Source: Lasioglossum baleicum
Lineage: Eukaryota; Arthropoda; Insecta; Hymenoptera; Halictidae
Direction: 5' to 3'
DNA: 64,000 nt
Assembly (NCBI RefSeq): GCF_051020765.1
Contig: NW_027469546.1
Location: forward strand, 1-64,000
Translations under genes and position numbers: made by a program
Notes under the pieces: generated by a model
Seen by the model: the letters and a program-made list of their open reading frames with translations, nothing else
Told to the model about the DNA's origin: nothing
Database searches by the model: none
Shown here: positions 39,211-53,098 of the stretch, piece by piece
Position numbering within the stretch: position 1 is the stretch's first letter
Layout: each line of letters starts with the position of its first letter

Positions 39211-39966
39211 ATCCGTTATGCGTTATCCGTTATGCGTTATGCGTTAAGCGTTATGCGTTATGCGTTATGCGTTATGCGTTATGCGTTATGCGTTATGCGT
39301 TATGGGTTATGGGTTATGCGTTATGCGTTATGCGTTATGCGTTATGAGCTATGCGTTAAGCGTTATGCGTTATGCATTATGCGTTATGCGTTATGCGTAA
39401 TGCGTTATGCGTTAAGCGTTATGCGTTATGCGTTATGCGTTATGCGTTATGCGTTATGCGTTATGCGTTATGCGTTAAGCGTTATGCGTTATGCGTTATG
39501 TGTTATGCGTTATGCGTTATCCGTTATGCGTTATCCGTTATGCGTTATGCGTTAAGCGTTATGCGTTATGCGTTATGCGTTATGCGTTATGCGTTATGGG
39601 TTATGGGTTATGCGTTATGCGTTATGCGTTATGCGTTATGAGCTATGCGTTAAGCGTTATGCGTTATGCATTATGCGTTATGCGTTATGCGTAATGCGTT
39701 ATGCGTTAAGCGTTATGCGTTATGCGTTATGCGTTATGCGTTATGCGTTATGCGTTATGCGTTATGCGTTATGCGTTATGCGTTATGCGTTATGCGTTAT
39801 GCGTTATGCGTTATGCGTTATGCGTTATGCGTTATGCGTTATGCGTTATGCGTTATGCGTTATGCGTTATGCGTTATGCGTTATGCGTTATGCGTTATGC
39901 GTTATGCGTTATGCGTTATGCGTTATGCGTTATGCGTTATGCGTTATGCGTTATGCGTTAAGCGTT

Positions 39967-40722
39967 ATGAGTTATGCGTTATGAGCTATGCGTTAAGCGT
40001 TATGCGTTATGCGTTATGCGTTATGCGTTATGCGTTATGCGTTATGCGTTATGCGTTATGCGTTATGCGTTATGCGTTATGCGTTATGCGTTATCCGTTA
40101 TGCGTTATGCGTTATGCGTTATGCGTTATCCGTTATGCGTTATGCGTTATGCGTTATGCATTATGCGTTATGCGTTATGCGTTATCCGTTATGCGTTATG
40201 CGTTATGCGTTATGCGTTATGCGTTATGCGTTATGCGTTATGCGTTATGCGTTATGCGTTATGCGTTATGCGTTATGCGTTATGCGTTATGCGTTATGCG
40301 TTAAGCGTTATGAGTTATGCGTTATGAGCTATGCGTTAAGCGTTATGCGTTATGCGTTATGCGTTATGCGTTATGCGTTATGCGTTATGCGTTATGCGTT
40401 ATGCGTTATGCGTTATGCGTTATGCGTTATGCGTTATGCGTTATCCGTTATGCGTTATGCGTTATGCGTTATGCGTTATCCGTTATGCGTTATGCGTTAT
40501 CCGTTATGCGTTATGCGTTATGCGTTATGCGTTATCCGTTATGCGTTATGCGTTATGCGTTATGCGTTATGCGTTATGCGTTATGCGTTATCCGTTATGC
40601 GTTATGCGTTATGCGTTATGCGTTATGCGTTATGCGTTATGCGTTATGCGTTATGCGTTATGCGTTATGCGTTATGCGTTATGCGTTATGCGTTATGCGT
40701 TATGCGTTATGCGTTAAGCGTT
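39967..40722 (+). repeat. ATGAGTT/ATGAGCT ladder, first rungs
   Basis: Each rung is ATGAGTT, one consensus unit, then ATGAGCT, flanked by AAGCGTT. Rungs begin at 39967, 40310 (343 bp on) and 40723 (413 bp on). Between rungs lie one or two ATCCGTT pairs about 35 bp apart and often ATGCATT. Further rungs are at 42704, 43124, 44993, 46939, 47359, 50355, 53099, 54114, 55752, 59042, 59385, 60372, 60722 and 61163. Only three lie before 39.9 kb (15383, 20787, 33520). Confidence 0.85.
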
Positions 40723-43700
40723 ATGAGTTATGCGTTATGAGCTATGCGTTAAGCGTTATGCGTTATGCGTTATGCGTTATGCGTTATGCGTTATGCGTTA
40801 TGCGTTATGCGTTATGCGTTATGCGTTATGCGTTATGCGTTATCCGTTATGCGTTATGCGTTATGCGTTATGCGTTATCCGTTATGCGTTATGCGTTATG
40901 CGTTATGCATTATGCGTTATGCGTTATGCGTTATGCGTTATGCGTTATGCGTTATGCGTTATCCGTTATGCGTTATGCGTTATGCGTTATGCGTTATGCG
41001 TTATGCGTTATGCGTTATGCGTTATGCGTTATGCGTTATGCGTTATGCGTTATGCGTTATGCGTTATGCGTTATGCGTTATCCGTTATGCGTTATGCGTT
41101 ATGCGTTATGCGTTATCCGTTATGCGTTATGCGTTATGCGTTATGCATTATGCGTTATGCGTTATGCGTTATGCGTTATGCGTTATGCGTTATGCGTTAT
41201 CCGTTATGCGTTATGCGTTATGCGTTATGCGTTATGCGTTATGCGTTATGCGTTATGAGCTATGCGTTAAGCGTTATGCGTTATGCGTTATGCGTTATGC
41301 GTTATGCGTTATGCGTTATGCGTTATGCGTTATGCGTTATGCGTTATGCGTTATGCGTTATGCGTTATCCGTTATGCGTTATGCGTTATGCGTTATGCGT
41401 TATCCGTTATGCGTTATGCGTTATGCGTTATGCATTATGCGTTATGCGTTATGCGTTATGCGTTATGCGTTATGCGTTATGCGTTATCCGTTATGCGTTA
41501 TGCGTTATGCGTTATGCGTTATGCGTTATGCGTTATGCGTTATGCGTTATGCGTTATGCGTTATGCGTTATGCGTTATGCGTTATGCGTTATGCGTTATG
41601 CGTTATGCGTTATGCGTTATGCGTTATGAGTTATGCGTTATGCGTTATGCGTTATGCGTTATGCGTTATGCGTTATCCGTTATGCGTTATCCGTTATGCG
41701 TTATGCGTTAAGCGTTATGCGTTATGCGTTATGCGTTATGCGTTATGCGTTATGCGTTATGCGTTATGCGTTATGCGTTATGGGTTATGGGTTATGCGTT
41801 ATGCGTTATGCGTTATGCGTTATGAGCTATGCGTTAAGCGTTATGCGTTATGCATTATGCGTTATGCGTTATGCGTAATGCGTTATGCGTTAAGCGTTAT
41901 GCGTTATGCGTTATGCGTTATGCGTTATGCGTTATGCGTTATGCGTTATGCGTTATGCGTTAAGCGTTATGCGTTATGCGTTATGTGTTATGCGTTATGC
42001 GTTATCCGTTATGCGTTATCCGTTATGCGTTATGCGTTAAGCGTTATGCGTTATGCGTTATGCGTTATGCGTTATGCGTTATGGGTTATGGGTTATGCGT
42101 TATGCGTTATGCGTTATGCGTTATGAGCTATGCGTTAAGCGTTATGCGTTATGCATTATGCGTTATGCGTTATGCGTAATGCGTTATGCGTTAAGCGTTA
42201 TGCGTTATGCGTTATGCGTTATGCGTTATGCGTTATGCGTTATGCGTTATGCGTTATGCGTTATGCGTTATGCGTTATGCGTTATGCGTTATGCGTTATG
42301 CGTTATGCGTTATGCGTTATGCGTTATGCGTTATGCGTTATGCGTTATGCGTTATGCGTTATGCGTTATGCGTTATGCGTTATGCGTTATGCGTTATGCG
42401 TTATGCGTTATGCGTTATGCGTTATGCGTTATGCGTTATGCGTTATGCGTTATGCGTTATGCGTTATGCGTTATCCGTTATGCGTTATGCGTTATGCGTT
42501 ATGCGTTATCCGTTATGCGTTATGCGTTATGCGTTATGCATTATGCGTTATGCGTTATGCGTTATCCGTTATGCGTTATGCGTTATGCGTTATGCGTTAT
42601 GCGTTATGCGTTATGCGTTATGCGTTATGCGTTATGCGTTATGCGTTATGCGTTATGCGTTATGCGTTATGCGTTATGCGTTATGCGTTATGCGTTAAGC
42701 GTTATGAGTTATGCGTTATGAGCTATGCGTTAAGCGTTATGCGTTATGCGTTATGCGTTATGCGTTATGCGTTATGCGTTATGCGTTATGCGTTATGCGT
42801 TATGCGTTATGCGTTATGCGTTATGCGTTATGCGTTATGCGTTATCCGTTATGCGTTATGCGTTATGCGTTATGCGTTATCCGTTATGCGTTATGCGTTA
42901 TCCGTTATGCGTTATGCGTTATGCGTTATGCGTTATCCGTTATGCGGTATGCGTTATGCGTTATGCGTTATGCGTTATGCGTTATGCGTTATGCGTTATC
43001 CGTTATGCGTTATGCGTTATGCGTTATGCGTTATGCGTTATGCGTTATGCGTTATGCGTTATGCGTTATGCGTTATGCGTTATGCGTTATGCGTTATGCG
43101 TTATGCGTTATGCGTTAAGCGTTATGAGTTATGCGTTATGAGCTATGCGTTAAGCGTTATGCGTTATGCGTTATGCGTTATGCGTTATGCGTTATGCGTT
43201 ATGCGTTATGCGTTATGCGTTATGCGTTATGCGTTATCCGTTATGCGTTATGCGTTATGCGTTATGCGTTATCCGTTATGCGTTATGCGTTATGCGTTAT
43301 GCATTATGCGTTATGCGTTATGCGTTATGCGTTATGCGTTATGCGTTATGCGTTATCCGTTATGCGTTATGCGTTATGCGTTATGCGTTATCCGTTATGC
43401 GTTATGCGTTATGCGTTATGTGTTATGCGTTATGCGTTATCCGTTATGCGTTATCCGTTATACGTTATGCGTTAAGCGTTATGCGTTATGCGTTATGCGT
43501 TATGCGTTATGGGTTATGGGTTATGCGTTATGCGTTATGCGTTATGCGTTATGAGCTATGCGTTAAGCGTTATGCGTTATGCATTATGCGTTATGCGTTA
43601 TGCGTAATGCGTTATGCGTTAAGCGTTATGCGTTATGCGTTATGCGTTATGCGTTATGCTTTATGCGTTATGCGTTATGCGTCTTGCGTTATCCGTTATG

Positions 43701-44992
43701 CGTTATGCGTTATGCGTTATGCGTTATGCGTTATGCGTTATGGGTTATGCGTTATGCGTTATGCATTATGCGTTACCCGTTATGCGTTAGGCGTTATGCG
43801 TTAAGCGTTATGCGTTATGCGTTATGCGTTATGCGTTATGCGTTATGCGTTATGCGCGATGCGTTATGCGTTATGCGTTATGCGTTATGCGTTATGCGTT
43901 ATGCGTTATGCGTTATGCGTTATGCGTTATGCGTTATGCGTTATGCGTTATGCGTTATGCGTTATGCGTTATGCGTTATGCGTTATGCGTTATGCGTTAT
44001 GCGTTATGCGTTATGCGTTATGCGTTATGCGTTATGCGTAATGCGTTATGCGTTAAGCGTTATGCGTTAAGCGTTATGCGTTATGCGATATGCGTTATGC
44101 GTAATTCGTTATGCGTTATGCGTTATGCGTTATGCGTTATGCGTTATGCGTTATGCGTTATGCGTTATGCGTTATGCGTTATGCGTTATGCGTTATGCGT
44201 TATGCGTTATGCGTTATGCGTTATGCGTTATGCGTTATGCGTTATGAGCTATGCGTTAAGCGTTATGCGTTATGCATTATGCGTTATGCGTTATGCGTAA
44301 TGCGTTATGCGTTAAGCGTTATGCGTTATCCGTTATGCGTTATGCGTTATGCGTTATGCGTTATGCGTTATGCGTTATGCGTTATGCGTTATGCGTTATG
44401 CGTTATGCGTTATGTGTTATGCGTTATGCGTTATGCGTTATGCGTTATGCGTTATGCGTTATGCGTTATGCGTTATGCGTTATGCGCGATGCGTTATGCG
44501 TTATGCGTTATGCGTTATGCGTTATGCGTTATGCGTTATGCGTTATGCGTTATGCGTTATGCGTTATGCGTTATGCGTTATGCGTTATGCTTTATGCGTT
44601 ATGCGTTATGCGTTATGCGTTATGCGTAATGCGTTATGCGTTAAGCGTTATGCGTTAAGCGTTATGCGTTATGCGATATGCGTTATGCGTAATTCGTTAT
44701 GCGTTATGCGTTATGCGTTATGCGTTATGCGTTATGCGTTATGCGTTATGCGTTATGCGTTATGCGTTATCCGTTATGCGTTATGCGTTATGCGTTATGC
44801 GTTATGCGTTATGCGTTATGCGTTATGCGTTATGCGTTATGCGTTATCCGTTATGCGTTATGCGTTATGCGTTATGCGTTATGCGTTATGCGTTATGCGT
44901 TATGCGTTATGCGTTATGCGTTATGCGTTATGCGTTATGCGTTATGCGTTATGCGTTATGCGTTATGCGTTATGCGTTATGCGTTAAGCGTT
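40723..44992 (+). repeat. HOR-C copy 1 (4,270 bp, 610 units)
   Basis: From the ladder rung at 40723 to that at 44993. It contains ATCCGTT-rich ladder units, a lone ATGAGTT near 41626, ATGGGTT doublets near 41780 and 42081, rungs at 42704 and 43124, ATCCGTT-ATACGTT near 43455, a third doublet, ATGCTTT near 43658, ACCCGTT at 43775 and a P module with the double AAGCGTT. Copy 2 matches at offsets of 4,130-4,270 bp. Confidence 0.84.
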
Positions 44993-47900
44993 ATGAGTTA
45001 TGCGTTATGAGCTATGCGTTAAGCGTTATGCGTTATGCGTTATGCGTTATGCGTTATGCGTTATGCGTTATGCGTTATGCGTTATGCGTTATGCGTTATG
45101 CGTTATGCGTTATCCGTTATGCGTTATGCGTTATGCGTTATGCGTTATCCGTTATGCGTTATGCGTTATGCGTTATGCATTATGCGTTATGCGTTATGCG
45201 TTATGCGTTATGCGTTATGCGTTATGCGTTATCCGTTATGCGTTATGCGTTATGCGTTATGCGTTATGCGTTATGCGTTATGCGTTATGCGTTATGCGTT
45301 ATGCGTTATGCGTTATGCGTTATGCGTTATGCGTTATGCGTTATCCGTTATGCGTTATGCGTTATGCGTTATGCGTTATCCGTTATGCGTTATGCGTTAT
45401 GCGTTATGCATTATGCGTTATGCGTTATGCGTTATGCGTTATGCGTTATGCGTTATGCGTTATCCGTTATGCGTTATGCGTTATGCGTTATGCGTTATGC
45501 GTTATGCGTTATGCGTTATGAGCTATGCGTTAAGCGTTATGCGTTATGCGTTATGCGTTATGCGTTATGCGTTATGCGTTATGCGTTATGCGTTATGCGT
45601 TATGCGTTATGCGTTATGCGTTATCCGTTATGCGTTATGCGTTATGCGTTATGCGTTATCCGTTATGCGTTATGCGTTATGCGTTATGCATTATGCGTTA
45701 TGCGTTATGCGTTATGCGTTATGCGTTATGCGTTATGCGTTATCCGTTATGCGTTATGCGTTATGCGTTATGCGTTATGCGTTATGCGTTATGCGTTATG
45801 CGTTATGCGTTATGCGTTATGCGTTATGCGTTATGCGTTATGCGTTATGCGTTATGCGTTATGCGTTATGAGTTATGCGTTATGCGTTATGCGTTATGCG
45901 TTATGCGTTATGCGTTATCCGTTATGCGTTATCCGTTATGCGTTATGCGTTAAGCGTTATGCGTTATGCGTTATGCGTTATGCGTTATGCGTTATGCGTT
46001 ATGCGTTATGCGTTATGCGTTATGGGTTATGGGTTATGCGTTATGCGTTATGCGTTATGCGTTATGAGCTATGCGTTAAGCGTTATGCGTTATGCATTAT
46101 GCGTTATGCGTTATGCGTAATGCGTTATGCGTTAAGCGTTATGCGTTATGCGTTATGCGTTATGCGTTATGCGTTATGCGTTATGCGTTATGCGTTATGC
46201 GTTAAGCGTTATGCGTTATGCGTTATGTGTTATGCGTTATGCGTTATCCGTTATGCGTTATCCGTTATGCGTTATGCGTTAAGCGTTATGCGTTATGCGT
46301 TATGCGTTATGCGTTATGCGTTATGGGTTATGGGTTATGCGTTATGCGTTATGCGTTATGCGTTATGAGCTATGCGTTAAGCGTTATGCGTTATGCATTA
46401 TGCGTTATGCGTTATGCGTAATGCGTTATGCGTTAAGCGTTATGCGTTATGCGTTATGCGTTATGCGTTATGCGTTATGCGTTATGCGTTATGCGTTATG
46501 CGTTATGCGTTATGCGTTATGCGTTATGCGTTATGCGTTATGCGTTATGCGTTATGCGTTATGCGTTATGCGTTATGCGTTATGCGTTATGCGTTATGCG
46601 TTATGCGTTATGCGTTATGCGTTATGCGTTATGCGTTATGCGTTATGCGTTATGCGTTATGCGTTATGCGTTATGCGTTATGCGTTATGCGTTATGCGTT
46701 ATGCGTTATGCGTTATCCGTTATGCGTTATGCGTTATGCGTTATGCGTTATCCGTTATGCGTTATGCGTTATGCGTTATGCATTATGCGTTATGCGTTAT
46801 GCGTTATCCGTTATGCGTTATGCGTTATGCGTTATGCGTTATGCGTTATGCGTTATGCGTTATGCGTTATGCGTTATGCGTTATGCGTTATGCGTTATGC
46901 GTTATGCGTTATGCGTTATGCGTTATGCGTTAAGCGTTATGAGTTATGCGTTATGAGCTATGCGTTAAGCGTTATGCGTTATGCGTTATGCGTTATGCGT
47001 TATGCGTTATGCGTTATGCGTTATGCGTAATGCGTTATGCGTTATGCGTTATGCGTTATGCGTTATGCGTTATGCGTTATCCGTTATGCGTTATGCGTTA
47101 TGCGTTATGCGTTATCCGTTATGCGTTATGCGTTATCCGTTATGCGTTATGCGTTATGCGTTATGCGTTATCCGTTATGCGGTATGCGTTATGCGTTATG
47201 CGTTATGCGTTATGCGTTATGCGTTATGCGTTATCCGTTATGCGTTATGCGTTATGCGTTATGCGTTATGCGTTATGCGTTATGCGTTATGCGTTATGCG
47301 TTATGCGTTATGCGTTATGCGTTATGCGTTATGCGTTATGCGTTATGCGTTAAGCGTTATGAGTTATGCGTTATGAGCTATGCGTTAAGCGTTATGCGTT
47401 ATGCGTTATGCGTTATGCGTTATGCGTTATGCGTTATGCGTTATGCGTTATGCGTTATGCGTTATGCGTTATCCGTTATGCGTTATGCGTTATGCGTTAT
47501 GCGTTATCCGTTATGCGTTATGCGTTATGCGTTATGCGTTATGCGTTATGCGTTATGTGTTATGCGTTATGCGTTATCCGTTATGCGTTATCCGTTATAC
47601 GTTATGCGTTAAGCGTTATGCGTTATGCGTTATGCGTTATGCGTTATGGGTTATGGGTTATGCGTTATGCGTTATGCGTTATGCGTTATGAGCTATGCGT
47701 TAAGCGTTATGCGTTATGCATTATGCGTTATGCGTTATGCGTAATGCGTTATGCGTTAAGCGTTATGCGTTATGCGTTATGCGTTATGCGTTATGCTTTA
47801 TGCGTTATGCGTTATGCGTCTTGCGTTATCCGTTATGCGTTATGCGTTATGCGTTATGCGTTATGCGTTATGCGTTATGGGTTATGCGTTATGCGTTATG

Positions 47901-49259
47901 CATTATGCGTTACCCGTTATGCGTTATGCGTTAAGCGTTATGCGTTATGCGTTATGCGTTATGCGTTATGCGTTATGCGTTATGCGCGATGCGTTATGCG
48001 TTATGCGTTATGCGTTATGCGTTATGCGTTATGCGTTATGCGTTATGCGTTATGCGTTATGCGTTATGCGTTATGCGTTATGCGTTATGCGTTATGCGTT
48101 ATGCGTTATGCGTTATGCGTTATGCGTTATGCGTTATGCGTTATGCGTTATGCGTTATGCGTTATGCGTAATGCGTTATGCGTTAAGCGTTATGCGTTAA
48201 GCGTTATGCGTTATGCGATATGCGTTATGCGTAATTCGTTATGCGTTATGCGTTATGCGTTATGCGTTATGCGTTATGCGTTATGCGTTATGCGTTATGC
48301 GTTATGCGTTATGCGTTATGCGTTATGCGTTATGCGTTATGCGTTATGCGTTATGCGTTATGCGTTATGCGTTATGCGTTATGCGTTATGCGTTATGAGC
48401 TATGCGTTAAGCGTTATGCGTTATGCATTATGCGTTATGCGTTATGCGTAATGCGTTATGCGTTAAGCGTTATGCGTTATCCGTTATGCGTTATGCGTTA
48501 TGCGTTATGCGTTATGCGTTATGCGTTATGCGTTATGCGTTATGCGTTATGCGTTATGCGTTATGTGTTATGCGTTATGCGTTATGCGTTATGCGTTATG
48601 CGTTATGCGTTATGCGTTATGCGTTATGCGTTATGCGCGATGCGTTATGCGTTATGCGTTATGCGTTATGCGTTATGCGTTATGCGTTATGCGTTATGCG
48701 TTATGCGTTATGCGTTATGCGTTATGCGTTATGCGTTATGCTTTATGCGTTATGCGTTATGCGTTATGCGTTATGCGTAATGCGTTATGCGTTAAGCGTT
48801 ATGCGTTAAGCGTTATGCGTTATGCGATATGCGTTATGCGTAATTCGTTATGCGTTATGCGTTATGCGTTATGCGTTATGCGTTATGCGTTATGCGTTAT
48901 GCGTTATGCGTTATGCGTTATGCGTTATGAGCTATGCGTTATGCGTTATGCGTTATGCGTTATCCGTTATGCGTTATGCGTTATGCGTTATGCGTTATCC
49001 GTTATGCGTTATGCGTTATGCGTTATGCGTTATGCGTTATGCGTTATGCGTTATGCGTTATGCGTTATGCGTTATGCGTTATGCGTTATGCGTTATGCGT
49101 TATGCGTTATCCGTTATGCGTTATGCGTTATGCGTTATGCGTTATCCGTTATGCGTTATGCGTTATGCGTTATGCATTATGCGTTATGCGTTATGCGTTA
49201 TGCGTTATGCGTTATGCGTTATGCGTTATCCGTTATGCGTTATGCGTTATGCGTTATGC
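44993..49259 (+). repeat. HOR-C copy 2 (about 4.27 kb)
   Basis: Landmarks follow copy 1: ATGGGTT doublets near 46024 and 46324, rungs at 46939 and 47359, ACCCGTT at 47912, double AAGCGTT at 48.17 and 48.78 kb. The marker at 47912 lacks exactly one unit, AGGCGTT, found in the other 15 copies. The 42.05-42.70 kb and 46.30-46.94 kb stretches stay at constant offsets of 4,235-4,242 bp. The end is approximate. Confidence 0.8.
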
Positions 49260-52020
49260 GTTATGCGTTATGCGTTATGCGTTATGAGCTATGCGTTAAG
49301 CGTTATGCGTTATGCGTTATGCGTTATGCGTTATGCGTTATGCGTTATGCGTTATGCGTTATGCGTTATGCGTTATGCGTTATGCGTTATGCGTTATCCG
49401 TTATGCGTTATGCGTTATGCGTTATGCGTTATCCGTTATGCGTTATGCGTTATGCGTTATGCATTATGCGTTATGCGTTATGCGTTATGCGTTATGCGTT
49501 ATGCGTTATGCGTTATCCGTTATGCGTTATGCGTTATGCGTTATGCGTTATGCGTTATGCGTTATGCGTTATGCGTTATGCGTTATGCGTTATGCGTTAT
49601 GCGTTATGCGTTATGCGTTATGCGTTATGCGTTATGCGTTATGCGTTATGCGTTATGCGTTATGCGTTATGCGTTATGCGTTATGCGTTATGGGTTATGG
49701 GTTATGCGTTATGCGTTATGCGTTATGCGTTATGAGCTATGCGTTAAGCGTTATGCGTTATGCATTATGCGTTATGCGTTATGCGTAATGCGTTATGCGT
49801 TAAGCGTTATGCGTTATGCGTTATGCGTTATGCGTTATGCGTTATGCGTTATGCGTTATGCGTTATGCGTTATGCGTTAAGCGTTATGCGTTATGCGTTA
49901 TGTGTTATGCGTTATGCGTTATCCGTTATGCGTTATCCGTTATGCGTTATGCGTTAAGCGTTATGCGTTATGCGTTATGCGTTATGCGTTATGCGTTATG
50001 GGTTATGGGTTATGCGTTATGCGTTATGCGTTATGCGTTATGAGCTATGCGTTAAGCGTTATGCGTTATGCATTATGCGTTATGCGTTATGCGTAATGCG
50101 TTATGCGTTAAGCGTTATGCGTTATGCGTTATGCGTTATGCGTTATGCGTTATGCGTTATGCGTTATGCGTTATGCGTTATGCGTTATGCGTTATGCGTT
50201 ATGCGTTATGCGTTATGCGTTATGCGTTATGCGTTATGCGTTATGCGTTATGCGTTATGCGTTATGCGTTATGCGTTATGCGTTATGCGTTATGCGTTAT
50301 GCGTTATGCGTTATGCGTTATGCGTTATGCGTTATGCGTTATGCGTTAAGCGTTATGAGTTATGCGTTATGAGCTATGCGTTAAGCGTTATGCGTTATGC
50401 GTTATGCGTTATGCGTTATGCGTTATGCGTTATGCGTTATGCGTTATGCGTTATGCGTTATGCGTTATGCGTTATCCGTTATGCGTTATGCGTTATGCGT
50501 TATGCGTTATCCGTTATGCGTTATGCGTTATGCGTTATGCATTATGCGTTATGCGTTATGCGTTATCCGTTATGCGTTATGCGTTATGCGTTATGCGTTA
50601 TGCGTTATGCGTTATGCGTTATGCGTTATGCGTTATGCGTTATGCGTTATGCGTTATGCGTTATGCGTTATGCGTTATGCGTTATGCGTTATCCGTTATA
50701 CGTTATGCGTTAAGCGTTATGCGTTATGCGTTATGCGTTATGCGTTATGGGTTATGGGTTATGCGTTATGCGTTATGCGTTATGCGTTATGAGCTATGCG
50801 TTAAGCGTTATGCGTTATGCATTATGCGTTATGCGTTATGCGTAATGCGTTATGCGTTAAGCGTTATGCGTTATGCGTTATGCGTTATGCGTTATGCTTT
50901 ATGCGTTATGCGTTATGCGTCTTGCGTTATCCGTTATGCGTTATGCGTTATGCGTTATGCGTTATGCGTTATGCGTTATGGGTTATGCGTTATGCGTTAT
51001 GCATTATGCGTTACCCGTTATGCGTTAGGCGTTATGCGTTAAGCGTTATGCGTTATGCGTTATGCGTTATGCGTTATGCGTTATGCGTTATGCGCGATGC
51101 GTTATGCGTTATGCGTTATGCGTTATGCGTTATGCGTTATGCGTTATGCGTTATGCGTTATGCGTTATGCGTTATGCGTTATGCGTTATGCGTTATGCGT
51201 TATGCGTTATGCGTTATGCGTTATGCGTTATGCGTTATGCGTTTTGCGTAATGCGTTATGCGTTAAGCGTTATGCGTTAAGCGTTATGCGTTATGCGATA
51301 TGCGTTATGCGTAATTCGTTATGCGTTATGCGTTATGCGTTATGCGTTATGCGTTATGCGTTATGCGTTATGCGTTATGCGTTATGCGTTATGCGTTATG
51401 CGTTATGCGTTATGCGTTATGCGTTATGCGTTATGCGTTATGCGTTATGCGTTATGAGCTATGCGTTAAGCGTTATGCGTTATGCATTATGCGTTATGCG
51501 TTATGCGTAATGCGTTATGCGTTAAGCGTTATGCGTTATCCGTTATGCGTTATGCGTTATGCGTTATGCGTTATGCGTTATGCGTTATGCGTTATGCGTT
51601 ATGCGTTATGCGTTATGCGTTATGTGTTATGCGTTATGCGTTATGCGTTATGCGTTATGCGTTATGCGTTATGCGTTATGCGTTATGCGTTATGCGCGAT
51701 GCGTTATGCGTTATGCGTTATGCGTTATGCGTTATGCGTTATGCGTTATGCGTTATGCGTTATGCGTTATGCGTTATGCGTTATGCGTTATGCGTTATGC
51801 GTTATGCTTTATGCGTTATGCGTTATGCGTTATGCGTTATGCGTAATGCGTTATGCGTTAAGCGTTATGCGTTAAGCGTTATGCGTTATGCGATATGCGT
51901 TATGCGTAATTCGTTATGCGTTATGCGTTATGCGTTATGCGTTATGCGTTATGCGTTATGCGTTATGCGTTATGCGTTATGCGTTATGCGTTATGCGTTA
52001 TGCGTTATGCGTTATGAGCT
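49260..52020 (+). repeat. HOR-C copy 3, shortened
   Basis: It matches copy 2 at offsets falling from 3,766 bp (45546 to 49312) through 3,675 bp (46218 to 49893) to 3,059-3,108 bp (47947 to 51055, 48423 to 51482). Several hundred bases of the ladder are missing, including one of the two adjacent rungs. ACCCGTT is at 51013. After 52.02 kb the array passes to the T-type block also seen at 23.7, 29.0 and 36.3 kb. Confidence 0.78.
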
Positions 52021-53098
52021 ATGCGTTATGCGTTATCCGTTATGCGTTATGCGTTATGCGTTATCCGTTATGCGTTATGCGTTAAGCGTTATGCGTTATG
52101 CGTTATGGGCTATGCGTTAAGCGTTATGCGTTATGCGTTATGCGTTATGCGTTATGCGTTATGCGTTAAGCGTTATGCGTTATGCATTATGCGTTACGCG
52201 TTATGCGTTAGACGTTATGCGTTAAGCGTTATGCGTTATGCGTTATGTGTTATGCGTTATGCGTTATGCGTTATGCGTTATGCGTTATGTGTTATGCGTT
52301 ATGCGTTATGCGTTATGCGTTATGCGTTATGCGTTATGCGTTATGCGTTATGCGTTATGCGTTATGCGTTATGCGTTATGCGTTATGCGTTATGCGTTGT
52401 GCGTTATGCATTATGCGTTATGCGTTATGCGTTATGCGTTATGTGTTATGCGTTATGCGTTATGCGTTATGCGTTATGCGTTATGCGTTATGCGTTATGC
52501 GTTATGCGTTATGCGTTATGCGTTATGCGTTATGCGTTATGCGTTATGCGTTATGCGTTATGCGTTATGCGTTATGCGTTATGCGTTATGCGTTATGCGT
52601 TATGCGTTATGCGTTATGCGTTATGCGTTATGCGTTATGCGTTATGCGTTATGCGTTATGCGTTATGCGTTATGCGTTATGCGTTATGCTTTATGCGTTA
52701 TGCGTTATGCGTCTTGCGTTATCCGTTATGCGTTATGCGTTATGCGTTATGCGTTATGGGTTATGCGTTATGCGTTATGCGTTATGCGTTATGCGTTATG
52801 CGTTATGCGTTATGCGTTATGCGTTATGCGTTATGCGTTATGCGTTATGGGTTATGCGTTATGCGTTATGCGTTATGCGTTATGCGTTATGCGTTATGCG
52901 TTATGCGTTATGCGTTATGCGTTATCCGTTATGCGTTATGCGTTATGCGTTATGCGTTATGCGTTATGCGTTATGCGTTATGCGTTATGCGTTATGCGTT
53001 ATGCGTTATGCGTTATGCGTTATGCGTTATGCGTTATGCGTTATGCGTTATGCGTTATGCGTTATGCGTTATGCGTTAAGCGTTATGCGTTAAGCGTT
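52021..53098 (+). repeat. T-type block in Zone III
   Basis: AGACGTT at 52210, two ATGTGTT, GTGCGTT with ATGCATT, ATGTGTT, a long run, ATGCTTT near 52687 and two ATGGGTT units. Order matches 23.7-24.5 kb, 28.98-29.8 kb and 36.33-37.1 kb. This is the only AGACGTT between 36.6 and 62.5 kb. Confidence 0.8.
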
